A stretch of DNA of 7,664 nt from Methylococcaceae bacterium (GTDB lineage Bacteria > Pseudomonadota > Gammaproteobacteria > Methylococcales > Methylomonadaceae). A model generated the notes under the pieces. That model saw nothing but the letters and a program-made list of their open reading frames with translations. It was not told where the DNA came from and made no database searches. Made by a program: the position numbers and the translations under genes. Numbering within the stretch: the stretch's first letter is position 1; the number at the start of each line of letters is the position of its first letter. Location of the stretch: assembly GCA_030699345.1 (NCBI GenBank), contig JAUYMX010000131.1, forward strand, positions 1 to 7,664, written 5' to 3'. Positions 1 through 5,908 of the stretch are shown in pieces.

Positions 1-573
1 ACCTAGTAATAACAGCATGGGCCATTCATTGGCGTGCCCAGTTAACAGCATCAACAAAATCCCACCTAAGCACACAGAGACTGCCTCGATGCTGGCCAAA
101 CCATCTATGCCATCCCTAAAATTATAAAGATTGAGCAACCAGACTAAATAAATCGCCCCCAGAACATTGCCCAACCAGCTCAACTCGACAGGCTGACCAA
201 AAACCACCAACGGCGGCATGCCGCCTAACCAAAACAATCCCCAGGCAGCGGCACAAAAATGCGCCAATAATCGCCAACGTGCCGGAATATGGACATGGTC
301 ATCCAGAAATCCTACTAGGGCGACACTGATACCGGCACCCAACAAGCTCGACATGGATTGCCAAGAAATTGCCTGATTGGCCCACAGTATCGGCAGGCCA
401 ATCAGAAAAACAATCACAATCGCAAGCCCACCGCCGCGTGGGGTAGGGATGGTGTGGGAACTACGAGCGTTAGGGATGTCGATTAAACTTTTGGCGAGAG
501 CATAGCGCCGTAAAAAACCGGTAAGAGCCCAAGACCCTAAGCCCGCGAGGAGAAAAAACCATGCATTATTCAT
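1..573 (-). CDS. WbpL/WecA-type undecaprenyl-phosphate sugar-1-phosphate transferase (MraY family), 3' part beyond the window
   Basis: The first 191 codons of a polytopic membrane enzyme are visible, with no stop before the window edge; the family is usually about 340 residues. Family role: transfer of an N-acetylhexosamine-1-phosphate (GlcNAc, QuiNAc or FucNAc) from its UDP form to undecaprenyl phosphate at the inner membrane, the first step of O-unit assembly. Seen in sequence: an N-terminal membrane segment (about 4-20), the loop LIDIPNARSSHTIPTPRGGG (30-49), the Asp pair in GFLDD (88-92), and NLYNFRDGIDGLAS (148-161), matching the family's NFMDGIDG motif with Arg for Met. The C-terminal His-rich loop is outside the window. 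ATG at 573 gives the expected N-terminus, although the ribosome site is weak (AAGA only). The gene begins 21 nt after the vapC stop, so it may depend on read-through from upstream. The family is clear; the sugar is inferred from the epimerase neighbour. Confidence 0.9.
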   Translation of the reverse strand, partial: MNNAWFFLLAGLGSWALTGFLRRYALAKSLIDIPNARSSHTIPTPRGGGLAIVIVFLIGLPILWANQAISWQSMSSLLGAGISVALVGFLDDHVHIPARWRLLAHFCAAAWGLFWLGGMPPLVVFGQPVELSWLGNVLGAIYLVWLLNLYNFRDGIDGLASIEAVSVCLGGILLMLLTGHANEWPMLLLLG

Positions 574-594
574 TGATCTTAAAAATTAGTGTAT

Positions 595-1026
595 TCAACG
601 CAAAATCTGCAAATGTTCGGGAGTTGCACCGAGCACCACATCGAGACTCACAGCTTGATCAAATGTTACGAATCGACCATGGTGTTGAACAGCCAGAGCC
701 AGCAAATAAGCATCGGTAATTTGTCGGTGGCCGAGAATCGACGCCCAATTCAATTGTTTGGGATCCAATAGATTAATATCTGCAGGCCAGAACACATGAG
801 CACTTCCAGCAGCTGCTTCTGTCAATCTAGCCGCAACCTCGGCTGCTGGATGAGAGCCAGGATAGGCTGGCTGGGACATGATGCGGATACAGCCATTTTG
901 AGTTATAGGACAGGAAGCCCAACCCTGATGAATTTCTCTCTCCAGCCACGTCGAGGCTAAATGATGGTGAATATGACCAGCATCTAAAAGCGCAAGAAGT
1001 ACATTGACATCGAGTAAAGCGCGCAT
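595..1026 (-). CDS. vapC: VapC-type PIN-domain ribonuclease toxin
   Basis: A 143-residue single PIN domain, the normal size for a VapC toxin. Family role: Mg-dependent endoribonuclease that cleaves specific RNAs (often tRNA or rRNA) when its antitoxin is lost. Seen: LLDVNVLLAL at 4-13 with Asp6, TQNGCIRI at 42-49, ITDAYLLALA at 103-112 with Asp105, and FVTFDQ at 119-124 with Asp123. Asp6, Asp105 and Asp123 are the expected metal ligands. The second acidic position, often Glu in a TE-GF-R motif, is Gln-Asn here, a pattern I associate with one VapC subgroup. The start overlaps the antitoxin stop by one base (TAATG), and AGAAGG lies six bases before the ATG, so translation is probably coupled. 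The target RNA cannot be read from the sequence. Confidence 0.87.
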   Translation of the reverse strand: MRALLDVNVLLALLDAGHIHHHLASTWLEREIHQGWASCPITQNGCIRIMSQPAYPGSHPAAEVAARLTEAAAGSAHVFWPADINLLDPKQLNWASILGHRQITDAYLLALAVQHHGRFVTFDQAVSLDVVLGATPEHLQILR

Positions 1027-1274
1027 TAAACGCCTTCTTGATCACGCAACCGATTAACCAGGTCATTAGTGATCAGTTTGTCCCCGGCAGAAAACGGACG
1101 AAACCCGCCAACGCCAGACGCTTGCAACCCTAGTGGTTGTTCACTTGCCTTCAAACCGACCAAAGCTTCCCTTAATAATCGAGACACGACCTGGCCAGCC
1201 GATAGGTGTTGTAAGCGTGCCAATTCTTTAGCCGCTGCGAGTACATCGTCTTCAATATCTATAGTAGTGCGCAT
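1026..1274 (-). CDS. vapB: VapB-type antitoxin, ribbon-helix-helix (CopG/Arc-like)
   Basis: An 82-residue protein directly upstream of the PIN toxin. The N-terminus MRTTIDIEDDVLAAAKELA fits a beta strand plus helix of a ribbon-helix-helix DNA-binding domain, followed by the second helix around SAGQVVSRLLREAL. The C-terminal half, with GVGGFRPFSAGDKLITNDLV, is the likely toxin-binding tail. Such antitoxins hold the toxin inactive and repress their own operon as dimers. I start it at ATG 1274 because GAGG lies six bases upstream; a GTG at 1286 in the same frame would add four residues but sits on that ribosome site. It overlaps vapC by one base. A 16-bp perfect palindrome lies about 23 bases upstream and is the obvious operator candidate. 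The family call rests on the fold pattern and the partner gene. Confidence 0.83.
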   Translation of the reverse strand: MRTTIDIEDDVLAAAKELARLQHLSAGQVVSRLLREALVGLKASEQPLGLQASGVGGFRPFSAGDKLITNDLVNRLRDQEGV

Positions 1275-1296
1275 AAACAACCTCACATTGATGCGA

Positions 1297-1312
1297 TAAC
1301 ATCATGATGTTA
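1297..1312. promoter_or_regulatory. Perfect 16-bp palindrome, probable VapB operator
   Basis: TAACATCATGATGTTA is a perfect inverted repeat with no spacer, 22 bases upstream of the vapB start. Antitoxins of the ribbon-helix-helix class usually bind such palindromes over their own promoter. A weak promoter reading overlaps it on the minus strand: TTGGGT (1336-1331), an 18-base spacer, then TAACAT (1312-1307). The palindrome is seen directly; its use as an operator is inferred. Confidence 0.55.
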
Positions 1313-1360
1313 GCACGCAACCTAATTGAAACCCAAAGAAAGGTAATGAAAAAGTGTCTT

Positions 1361-1423
1361 GTAGGAGCCACGCCTACATCGCGACCGAAAAGGCTTCAAA
1401 TCGCGACGTGGCGTCGCTCCCAC
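1361..1423. repeat. REP-like palindromic double hairpin (BIME-type, GTRG heads)
   Basis: Two imperfect inverted units face each other. On the plus strand 1361-1384 begins GTAGGAGCCACGCCTAC and ends ATCGCGA; on the minus strand 1423-1401 begins GTGGGAGCGACGCCAC and ends GTCGCGA. Each unit starts with GTAG or GTGG and folds on itself (GTAGG/CCTAC and GTGG/CCAC), and the two units also pair with each other around a short A-rich centre. This is the layout of REP elements mobilised by RAYT (TnpA-REP) transposases in gammaproteobacteria. It sits 40 bases after the epimerase stop and may stabilise or end that transcript. No RAYT gene is in the window. Confidence 0.7.
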
Positions 1424-1464
1424 CCGTTAATGCCGCGGTGTATCGCGAAAGATGCACCTTCCCG

Positions 1465-2430
1465 TCACCTTGTTTGTAAATAACCGACAATCTCGGACAA
1501 GGATGCTTGGAGATTATGCTGCGGTTTAAACCCTAGTTCACGCTCGATTTTGGCCGATGAATACCAGGCAGAACCCGTCAACTTGTCTAAAGCATCGCTA
1601 TCGAAAGGAAAACGTCGACCTGAAAGTCGACCAATAACATCACCTGTTATTGCCAAAGCCTGTAGAACACTCGAAGGTATCGAGGCATTCATCGGCGACT
1701 TTCCTAAAGCAGCCCTGATCCAAGCGTAAATTTGCCGGGTGGAATAAGCCTGTCCATCAGTCACAATGTAAATCTGCCCTGCGGCCTTTGGGTTTTCCGC
1801 GGCCAATAATGCCGCTTGCACCACATCATCGACATGCACCATGGAACGCCGATTATGCGTTTCCGGTAACGGCGGAAACACACCGCGCCGTACAGCCTGA
1901 ATCATGCGTGGCAGATTACCTTTTTCGGTGTTGCCATACACCATGCTGGGCCGAATCACCACCGGATGCGGCACATAACCACCGTGTAAAACCAATTGTT
2001 CGGCTGCGTATTTGGATTGGCCGTAGGGAGTATCGGCGAGTGTTTGAACTGATTCATTCATAGGTTGCAGGTCACTGCCCCCCACTGCCTTGACGCTGCT
2101 GAAATAGATAAAACGTTGCACACCAGCTTGTTTGGCCGCCTCCAGTAATTTGCGCGTACATTCGGTATTGATTTGGAAATACTCGGCTTCGTTTTGCTGG
2201 GTTTCTGCGAGGGCGTGGGCTTTGCCGGCCAAATGAAATATCGTCTCAATATTCGCGCATAGACTTGGTGGACATTCGTCTATGGCCAGATCAATTGAAT
2301 AATTATCAGTTTTATCGTTTGTGGCATTTCGGGTCAGGGTTCGAACCTGAAAGCTCTGTTGCGATAAAGTTTGGGTGAGCTTTACGCCTATGAAGCCTTG
2401 CGCCCCCGTAACGAGAACCTGTTTAGTCAT
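1465..2430 (-). CDS. NAD(P)-dependent epimerase/reductase of the extended SDR family, WbpV-like
   Basis: A 321-residue soluble sugar-nucleotide enzyme of normal family length. Seen: the Rossmann motif VTGAQGFIG (7-15, Gly9/Gly12/Gly15), the FHLAGKAH segment near 65-72, the catalytic FSSVKAVGG (110-118) and YGQSK (136-140, Tyr136 and Lys140), then RPSMVYG (160-166) and MVHVDDVV (197-204) of the substrate domain. Relatives in O-antigen clusters act on UDP-GlcNAc derivatives. WbpV-type enzymes reduce the 4-keto group of UDP-4-keto-6-deoxy-GlcNAc to give UDP-QuiNAc, and a C4 epimerase is the alternative. Its ATG overlaps the preceding glycosyltransferase stop by four bases (ATGA), so the two are cotranscribed. 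In related clusters this gene is commonly followed directly by a WbpL-type transferase; here a REP element and vapBC lie between them. Exact substrate is inferred. Confidence 0.88.
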   Translation of the reverse strand: MTKQVLVTGAQGFIGVKLTQTLSQQSFQVRTLTRNATNDKTDNYSIDLAIDECPPSLCANIETIFHLAGKAHALAETQQNEAEYFQINTECTRKLLEAAKQAGVQRFIYFSSVKAVGGSDLQPMNESVQTLADTPYGQSKYAAEQLVLHGGYVPHPVVIRPSMVYGNTEKGNLPRMIQAVRRGVFPPLPETHNRRSMVHVDDVVQAALLAAENPKAAGQIYIVTDGQAYSTRQIYAWIRAALGKSPMNASIPSSVLQALAITGDVIGRLSGRRFPFDSDALDKLTGSAWYSSAKIERELGFKPQHNLQASLSEIVGYLQTR

Positions 2431-3557
2431 AGTAATTCTTGGTATATATCAAGCGTTTGCTTCAACACAATCGCATCTGAAAATTCCTGTTCAACTTTTC
2501 GCCGCCCAGCCGCACCCATTTTTTGTCGCAATTGCTCATCCAAAATTAACTTCTCTAAGGCTTCAGCCAGAGCATGACTATCGCGAACTGGCACCAGAAA
2601 ACCGTTAATGCCTTCTCCGACTATTTCATTACAACCAGCTGTATTGGTTGTAACAATGGGCCGACTACAAGCAGCCGCCTCTATTAGGCACTTAGGGACA
2701 CCTTCGCCATAATAAGAGGGTAAAACTGCAATATGAGCGTTCCGCCAAAAATCGGCGATATTTTCGACATGTCCGAGGCAACGAATCAATCCTTCCTGAT
2801 GCCACGCCTGTAACTGCTCAGAATTCACAGACGCTATATTTTCTGTATCGGGTTTCCCCACTAAAACGGCCTCGAAATGATGGCCTTTCTGCTTCAAGTA
2901 TTTTACGGCTGCGATGTACTCACCGATGCCTTTATCCCACAATAATCGCGAAACCAAGGCTAAAGTGATTGGCTCTTGTGGAGCCGGTAAAACTGAAAAT
3001 TTTTCAGTGTCCACCCCAGAACCTTTTATCAACTTTAGCGCCATTGCAGGTATCTGTAGCTGATTCAACAACACTGCGAAATCTTCGTTATTTTGGGTAA
3101 TAGAACAGGTATTAGGTCGACGCAACAGCCGCCCTAATAGGGCTTTGACTAAGGGCCTTAACACGCGAGCTTTTAGCTTATCGGACGAAAATACAGCACC
3201 CAATCCGGCCAGCAGATTAACGACTTTAAGCGAAGGCATAGTCAAAGCCACAATACTGCCGTACAAAACTGGCTTTAGCGCCACATGATGCACAATGGTA
3301 GGCTTAATTTCCCGATAAATACGACTAATCTGCCAGAGCGTCCACAGTTCGTATAAAGGATTAATTCCACCGCGGCGAACGTCCAACGGAATAAGCTGCA
3401 TCCCTTCTTTAAGGATCAAATCGGCATGTTGATTAACCCGAGTTAAGACACTCACATCAAACCCTGCCTGCTGCGCAGCCTTGGCTAACGTAAGACGGTG
3501 AGAACAGAAATACCAGTCTTCGGTGACAAAATAGAGGATTTTAGGCTTATCGGACAT
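2427..3557 (-). CDS. GT4-family (GT-B fold) glycosyltransferase
   Basis: A 376-residue retaining-type glycosyltransferase that should add a sugar to the lipid-linked O-unit on the cytoplasmic face of the membrane. The N-terminal acceptor domain shows TEDWYFCSHRLTLAKAAQQA (12-31) and HHVALKPVLYGS (90-101), typical of the PglA/WbpT-like group. The C-terminal donor domain has the sugar-nucleotide loop around KGSGVDTEKF (178-187), SRLLWDKG (203-210), and the E-x7-E motif in YGEGVPKCLIEAA (Glu285 and Glu293), followed by TNTAGCNEIV. No membrane segment is needed for the fold, although the region around 100-145 is basic and hydrophobic and may touch the membrane. The start lies 11 bases inside the end of the polymerase gene and the stop overlaps the epimerase start by four bases, so it sits in one operon. 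Donor and acceptor sugars cannot be told from sequence. Confidence 0.92.
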   Translation of the reverse strand: MSDKPKILYFVTEDWYFCSHRLTLAKAAQQAGFDVSVLTRVNQHADLILKEGMQLIPLDVRRGGINPLYELWTLWQISRIYREIKPTIVHHVALKPVLYGSIVALTMPSLKVVNLLAGLGAVFSSDKLKARVLRPLVKALLGRLLRRPNTCSITQNNEDFAVLLNQLQIPAMALKLIKGSGVDTEKFSVLPAPQEPITLALVSRLLWDKGIGEYIAAVKYLKQKGHHFEAVLVGKPDTENIASVNSEQLQAWHQEGLIRCLGHVENIADFWRNAHIAVLPSYYGEGVPKCLIEAAACSRPIVTTNTAGCNEIVGEGINGFLVPVRDSHALAEALEKLILDEQLRQKMGAAGRRKVEQEFSDAIVLKQTLDIYQELL

Positions 3558-3987
3558 GCGCGGTTTTAGTAATAAAAGGTTGTGCTAGTAAAGCGCCTAA
3601 CGCTAGCCAGAAAATACGTTGATAAAAAATTTCATGTGCCAAACTGAATATTGCGAAAACCACCAAGAGCAACAGTAGACCATGACGTGCAGGAGAGCTT
3701 CGCGACAGCCACACATGACGAGCAAGTGTAAAAAATATCCACCCAAACACGGCCACGCCAAACAGGCCAAACTCAGCCAGAATCCATAACGGTGTACTAT
3801 GAATAACTTGGGGATGGCCTAGCCACGCGGCACTTTGTGCGATAAACACACCTAATCCTGCCCCTAATATGGGTGATTGCTGCCACAAATCCAACGCATG
3901 AGTGAACGTGGCTAAGCGCTCATTATCGCTATAATCGCCTGAAATTGCGCTTTGCACCGCTGCGCTGCGCTTTGCACTGTAAACCAA
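3547..3987 (-). CDS. C-terminal piece of the O-antigen polymerase/ligase, detached by the frameshift
   Basis: A 146-codon frame that carries the end of the Wzy/WaaL-type domain. Seen: DNERLATFTHALDLWQQSPI then LGAGLGVF (21-48), HSTPLWILAEFGLFGVAVFG (63-82, with the conserved His and the E-FG-FG motif), and two further hydrophobic helices (about 102-116 and 126-138). These are the expected closing elements of an O-antigen polymerase or ligase. The only start is a TTG at 3987 without a ribosome site, and residues 1-10 have no family resemblance, so it is very unlikely to be translated as an independent gene. It should be read as the continuation of the larger frame. Its stop lies 11 bases inside the following glycosyltransferase gene, typical of a cotranscribed operon. 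Confidence 0.75.
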   Translation of the reverse strand: MVYSAKRSAAVQSAISGDYSDNERLATFTHALDLWQQSPILGAGLGVFIAQSAAWLGHPQVIHSTPLWILAEFGLFGVAVFGWIFFTLARHVWLSRSSPARHGLLLLLVVFAIFSLAHEIFYQRIFWLALGALLAQPFITKTAHVR

Positions 3988-5699
3988 ACTATCAGCCAGA
4001 ATACGATAGCAATCGCAACGCTCAAGGTCATTATTTTACGGTCGTATAAGCGACTAAAGCCAGCGCCGATCAATAAGACGCCTATACCTATCCCGGCGCG
4101 TGACCCTGTCCAGACCAAACCCGTCAACAAAACACCTAGCAATAGAGGAATAAGCAGAGTTCTTTTTGATTTCAAGCCAATCTTGCGATGTTGGCCATAC
4201 ACCTTAGTGTACCCAAGTAACGAGGCCATAGTTGTCAGTAGCTGAAAAGCAAAGGCATTACGATTACCGGCATAGCCTTCAAAGTTAGCGGCCAGATAGA
4301 CGCCAGGATTAAATCCCCAAGCATCCAATAGCCTCAGTGCCATTTGTACAATAACCACAAAGGCTGCGGTTGCGGTCAGAGTTTCGACAAGCCTTCGTAA
4401 GCCATGGTTACCACTATTGACCACTAGCAAATAACCTGAGCTTAGATAACCTAGCAGCACCAGCCAGCCTATTAGTCGTCCTCCCAGCGCCCATTGTGTG
4501 ATACCAATCTGCATCCAGCCACGAGTAAAACCGAACACTAATAGCAGGCTTATCAAGGCCAGCGCTAAATTAAAACTTGGTAGGCGCCAATGGGGTAATT
4601 CGCGGGCAAATAAAGTATGTATTACAACGGCGGCCAATGCCAATATGGCAAAAGGATCGGCCAGATTTAAATTAGCCACACCACCCGGCAAGGTAATATA
4701 GGCTTGAAAAAACACGGTAACGGCCGTAATCATGCCTATCACCCAAGCGGCAATTTTTTCGATGTCGGCCGAGGTTTGAATGCTGGAGTATGGGGGCTTT
4801 TTTAATGTCAATATTTCGGAGCCTTTAAGTGAAAAAGGGGCACTAAGCATAATGATTAACGTGGAGCACAAACCGACCATGATAGATACAGTGATAGCAT
4901 CCGTAGCAGAAATACCGAGCAACCCAAGCACATATACCGCAGTCATTTCGCGAACACCCCAGCCACCCACGGAAATGGGCATGGACGCGGCAAAACTGAT
5001 AATGGCGCTGGCGGCAAATAAATGCGAAATGTCTATGTCGGGGGCAAGCGCGAGAATACCGAATACGAAACATAGTTGAGTGAATACGAGGCCAAGCAAA
5101 GTAATGCCGGTAATTTCTGCAATCCTATTAAGATTATGCCAAGACAGGGCTTGGATGACTAGCTTGGTTTCAAAATGTGAAACTCCAAGCCATAAGCTCA
5201 ACAATCCCCCGCCTCCCGCAACCAAAAAAAATTCACCGAGTGAAATGCGTTCCATAAAGTCGGCAATGGCTTGGTGCTCAAGCAGATAGATTGCTCCAAA
5301 TCCACATAAAGTACCGCTCACGATAGCTAAAATAAAGCGTTCATATGCTGCAAGAGCTGACATAACTACTGGTTGCACGCCAAAATTGCGCAGTACGGCT
5401 TGACGCCCCATGACTTGCCCCAGTAAAGAAATCATAAATAGTCCCGCCACATGACCAGAAATGCTGGCGCGTGATGCTACTTTCCAGGGTAAGGTAATGC
5501 CAAAATGTGCCAGTATCCGCCAGAAGCGAAAAGATACTACAAACAAGTTGAGCAAAAACACCAGCAACATACTGGAGGTAGCCCAGAGTGGAAACCGAGC
5601 AAGTCGTACGAATACGTCTTTACCGCCAGAAAGCCAGAGCGCTAATACAAGCAGCGTTAATGAAATTAGAGTTAAAAAAATACGGCGTGTTGATAGCAT
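3912..5699 (-). CDS. N-terminal piece: flippase-like (LPG_synthase_TM) domain fused to a truncated O-antigen polymerase
   Basis: A 595-residue polytopic inner-membrane protein. The first part, about residues 1-290, has repeated hydrophobic segments and the family block SMPISVGGWGVREMTAVYVL (239-258), known from AglD, UPF0104 and the flippase half of MprF. These proteins are thought to move lipid-linked substrates across the membrane. A polar linker follows (about 291-313, LKGSEILTLKKPPYSS and on). The second part resembles Wzy/WaaL proteins: TLPGGVANLNLADPFAIL (336-353), GYAGNRNAFAF (475-485) and TGSRAGIGIG (531-540). The final residues after VQSA (575-578) are out of frame and read QRCKAQFQAIIAIMSA before a stop, so the conserved periplasmic loop and last helices are lost. 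No clear ribosome site precedes the ATG. The flippase half could still work alone; the polymerase half probably cannot. Confidence 0.82.
   Translation of the reverse strand: MLSTRRIFLTLISLTLLVLALWLSGGKDVFVRLARFPLWATSSMLLVFLLNLFVVSFRFWRILAHFGITLPWKVASRASISGHVAGLFMISLLGQVMGRQAVLRNFGVQPVVMSALAAYERFILAIVSGTLCGFGAIYLLEHQAIADFMERISLGEFFLVAGGGGLLSLWLGVSHFETKLVIQALSWHNLNRIAEITGITLLGLVFTQLCFVFGILALAPDIDISHLFAASAIISFAASMPISVGGWGVREMTAVYVLGLLGISATDAITVSIMVGLCSTLIIMLSAPFSLKGSEILTLKKPPYSSIQTSADIEKIAAWVIGMITAVTVFFQAYITLPGGVANLNLADPFAILALAAVVIHTLFARELPHWRLPSFNLALALISLLLVFGFTRGWMQIGITQWALGGRLIGWLVLLGYLSSGYLLVVNSGNHGLRRLVETLTATAAFVVIVQMALRLLDAWGFNPGVYLAANFEGYAGNRNAFAFQLLTTMASLLGYTKVYGQHRKIGLKSKRTLLIPLLLGVLLTGLVWTGSRAGIGIGVLLIGAGFSRLYDRKIMTLSVAIAIVFWLIVWFTVQSAAQRCKAQFQAIIAIMSA
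3946..3977. repeat. 12-bp direct repeat with 8-bp spacer containing a pentanucleotide slippage tract
   Basis: TGCGCTTTGCAC occurs at 3946-3957 and again at 3966-3977, a period of 20 bases. The spacer merges into a short pentamer tract, TGCGC repeated about 2.6 times at 3958-3970 (GCGCA on the coding strand). Deletion of 20 bases between the long copies, or loss of one 5-base unit, both change the frame in the same direction and rejoin the two pieces of the polymerase gene. The repeat is seen directly; replication slippage as its cause is inferred. Confidence 0.85.
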
Positions 5700-5827
5700 T
5701 AGGAAGTTAATGGATCTTTCTCAATAAGGCATTTAATGCCCCAAAATAGTGTTATAAGTTGTGATGCCAGTTCACGTCTCGAGACTTTATATGACGTGTC
5801 AACCGCCTCATAAGTTTATGCTTACGT

Positions 5828-5873
5828 ATCTGCTCCGGCATTTATTATGCCGGTGATTTTCCTATAAGCAGAT
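5828..5873 (-). promoter_or_regulatory. Stable two-level hairpin at the start of the putative leader
   Basis: An outer 7-bp stem (ATCTGCT at 5828-5834 with AGCAGAT at 5867-5873) encloses an inner 7-bp stem (CCGGCAT at 5835-5841 with ATGCCGG at 5847-5853, five-base loop). A 13-base bulge lies on one side. The two stems stack directly at one end. If transcription starts near 5872 the hairpin would form at the very 5' end of the mRNA and could protect it. It is not followed by a T-run on the minus strand, so it does not look like a terminator for the upstream gene. Confidence 0.4.
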
Positions 5874-5878
5874 TAATC

Positions 5879-5908
5879 ATTACAATCAATATAACTAGGC
5901 TTTTTCAA
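5879..5908 (-). promoter_or_regulatory. Candidate sigma-70 promoter for the fusion-gene/glycosyltransferase/epimerase operon
   Basis: On the minus strand TTGAAA (5908-5903, five of six consensus bases) and TGTAAT (5884-5879, five of six) are separated by 18 bases. Transcription would start near 5872, giving a leader of about 170 bases before the ATG at 5699. A perfect 12-bp palindrome (GGTGAATTCACC, 5919-5930) lies ten bases upstream of the -35 box and could bind a regulator. This is a reading by eye in AT-rich DNA, so false positives are possible. Confidence 0.4.

Larger units (their letters stand above)
3547..5699 (-). pseudogene. Frameshifted fusion gene: flippase-like domain plus O-antigen polymerase/ligase (710-715 residues if repaired)
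   Basis: Two overlapping open frames together encode one long membrane protein. Reading 5699 to 3978 in the first frame and then switching at the direct repeat (3946-3977) gives an uninterrupted product. Dropping one 20-nt unit yields TVQSAISGDYSDNERLATF across the joint (710 residues); dropping one 5-nt GCGCA unit yields TVQSAAVQSAISGDY (715 residues). The joint falls just before the conserved NERL...LW..SPILGAGLG block of Wzy/WaaL-type proteins. Residues 1-290 look like a complete LPG_synthase_TM (AglD/MprF flippase-like) domain, and from about 314 a complete O-antigen polymerase/ligase of about 400 residues. The last codons overlap the next gene by 11 bases. It may be a true pseudogene, a phase-variable gene in its off state, or carry a sequencing error; the sequence alone cannot decide. 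Confidence 0.72.

Noticed and set aside
1026..1286. GTG at 1286 as the antitoxin start
   Set aside because: It would overlap the GAGG ribosome site that is well placed for the ATG at 1274, and the ATG gives a typical ribbon-helix-helix N-terminus.
589..2608. Several plus-strand frames opposite vapBC, the epimerase and the glycosyltransferase
   Set aside because: All are mirror frames of genes with clear motifs; none has a recognisable domain or convincing start.
3547..3987. Tail frame as an independent small membrane-protein gene
   Set aside because: It contains only the last third of a polymerase domain, starts at TTG without a ribosome site, and joins exactly to the upstream frame when the repeat is collapsed.
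4780..5289. Plus-strand open frames of 99 and 69 codons inside the flippase-like domain
   Set aside because: They are antisense to a well-supported gene, have no family motifs, and reflect the codon bias of the hydrophobic minus-strand protein.
5755..5770. Sigma-54-like TGGCAT...CTT on the minus strand before the fusion gene
   Set aside because: The -12 element lacks the essential GC, so it does not meet the consensus.
5752..5811. A 19-codon minus-strand frame beginning MRRLTRHIKSRD
   Set aside because: Too short to support, no ribosome site, and it overlaps palindromic sequence; chance is the simpler explanation.
5835..5853. CCGGCAT/ATGCCGG hairpin as an intrinsic terminator of the amidotransferase gene
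   Set aside because: No T-run follows on the minus strand, and it lies over 300 bases beyond the stop. A short T-run exists only on the plus side, where no gene ends.
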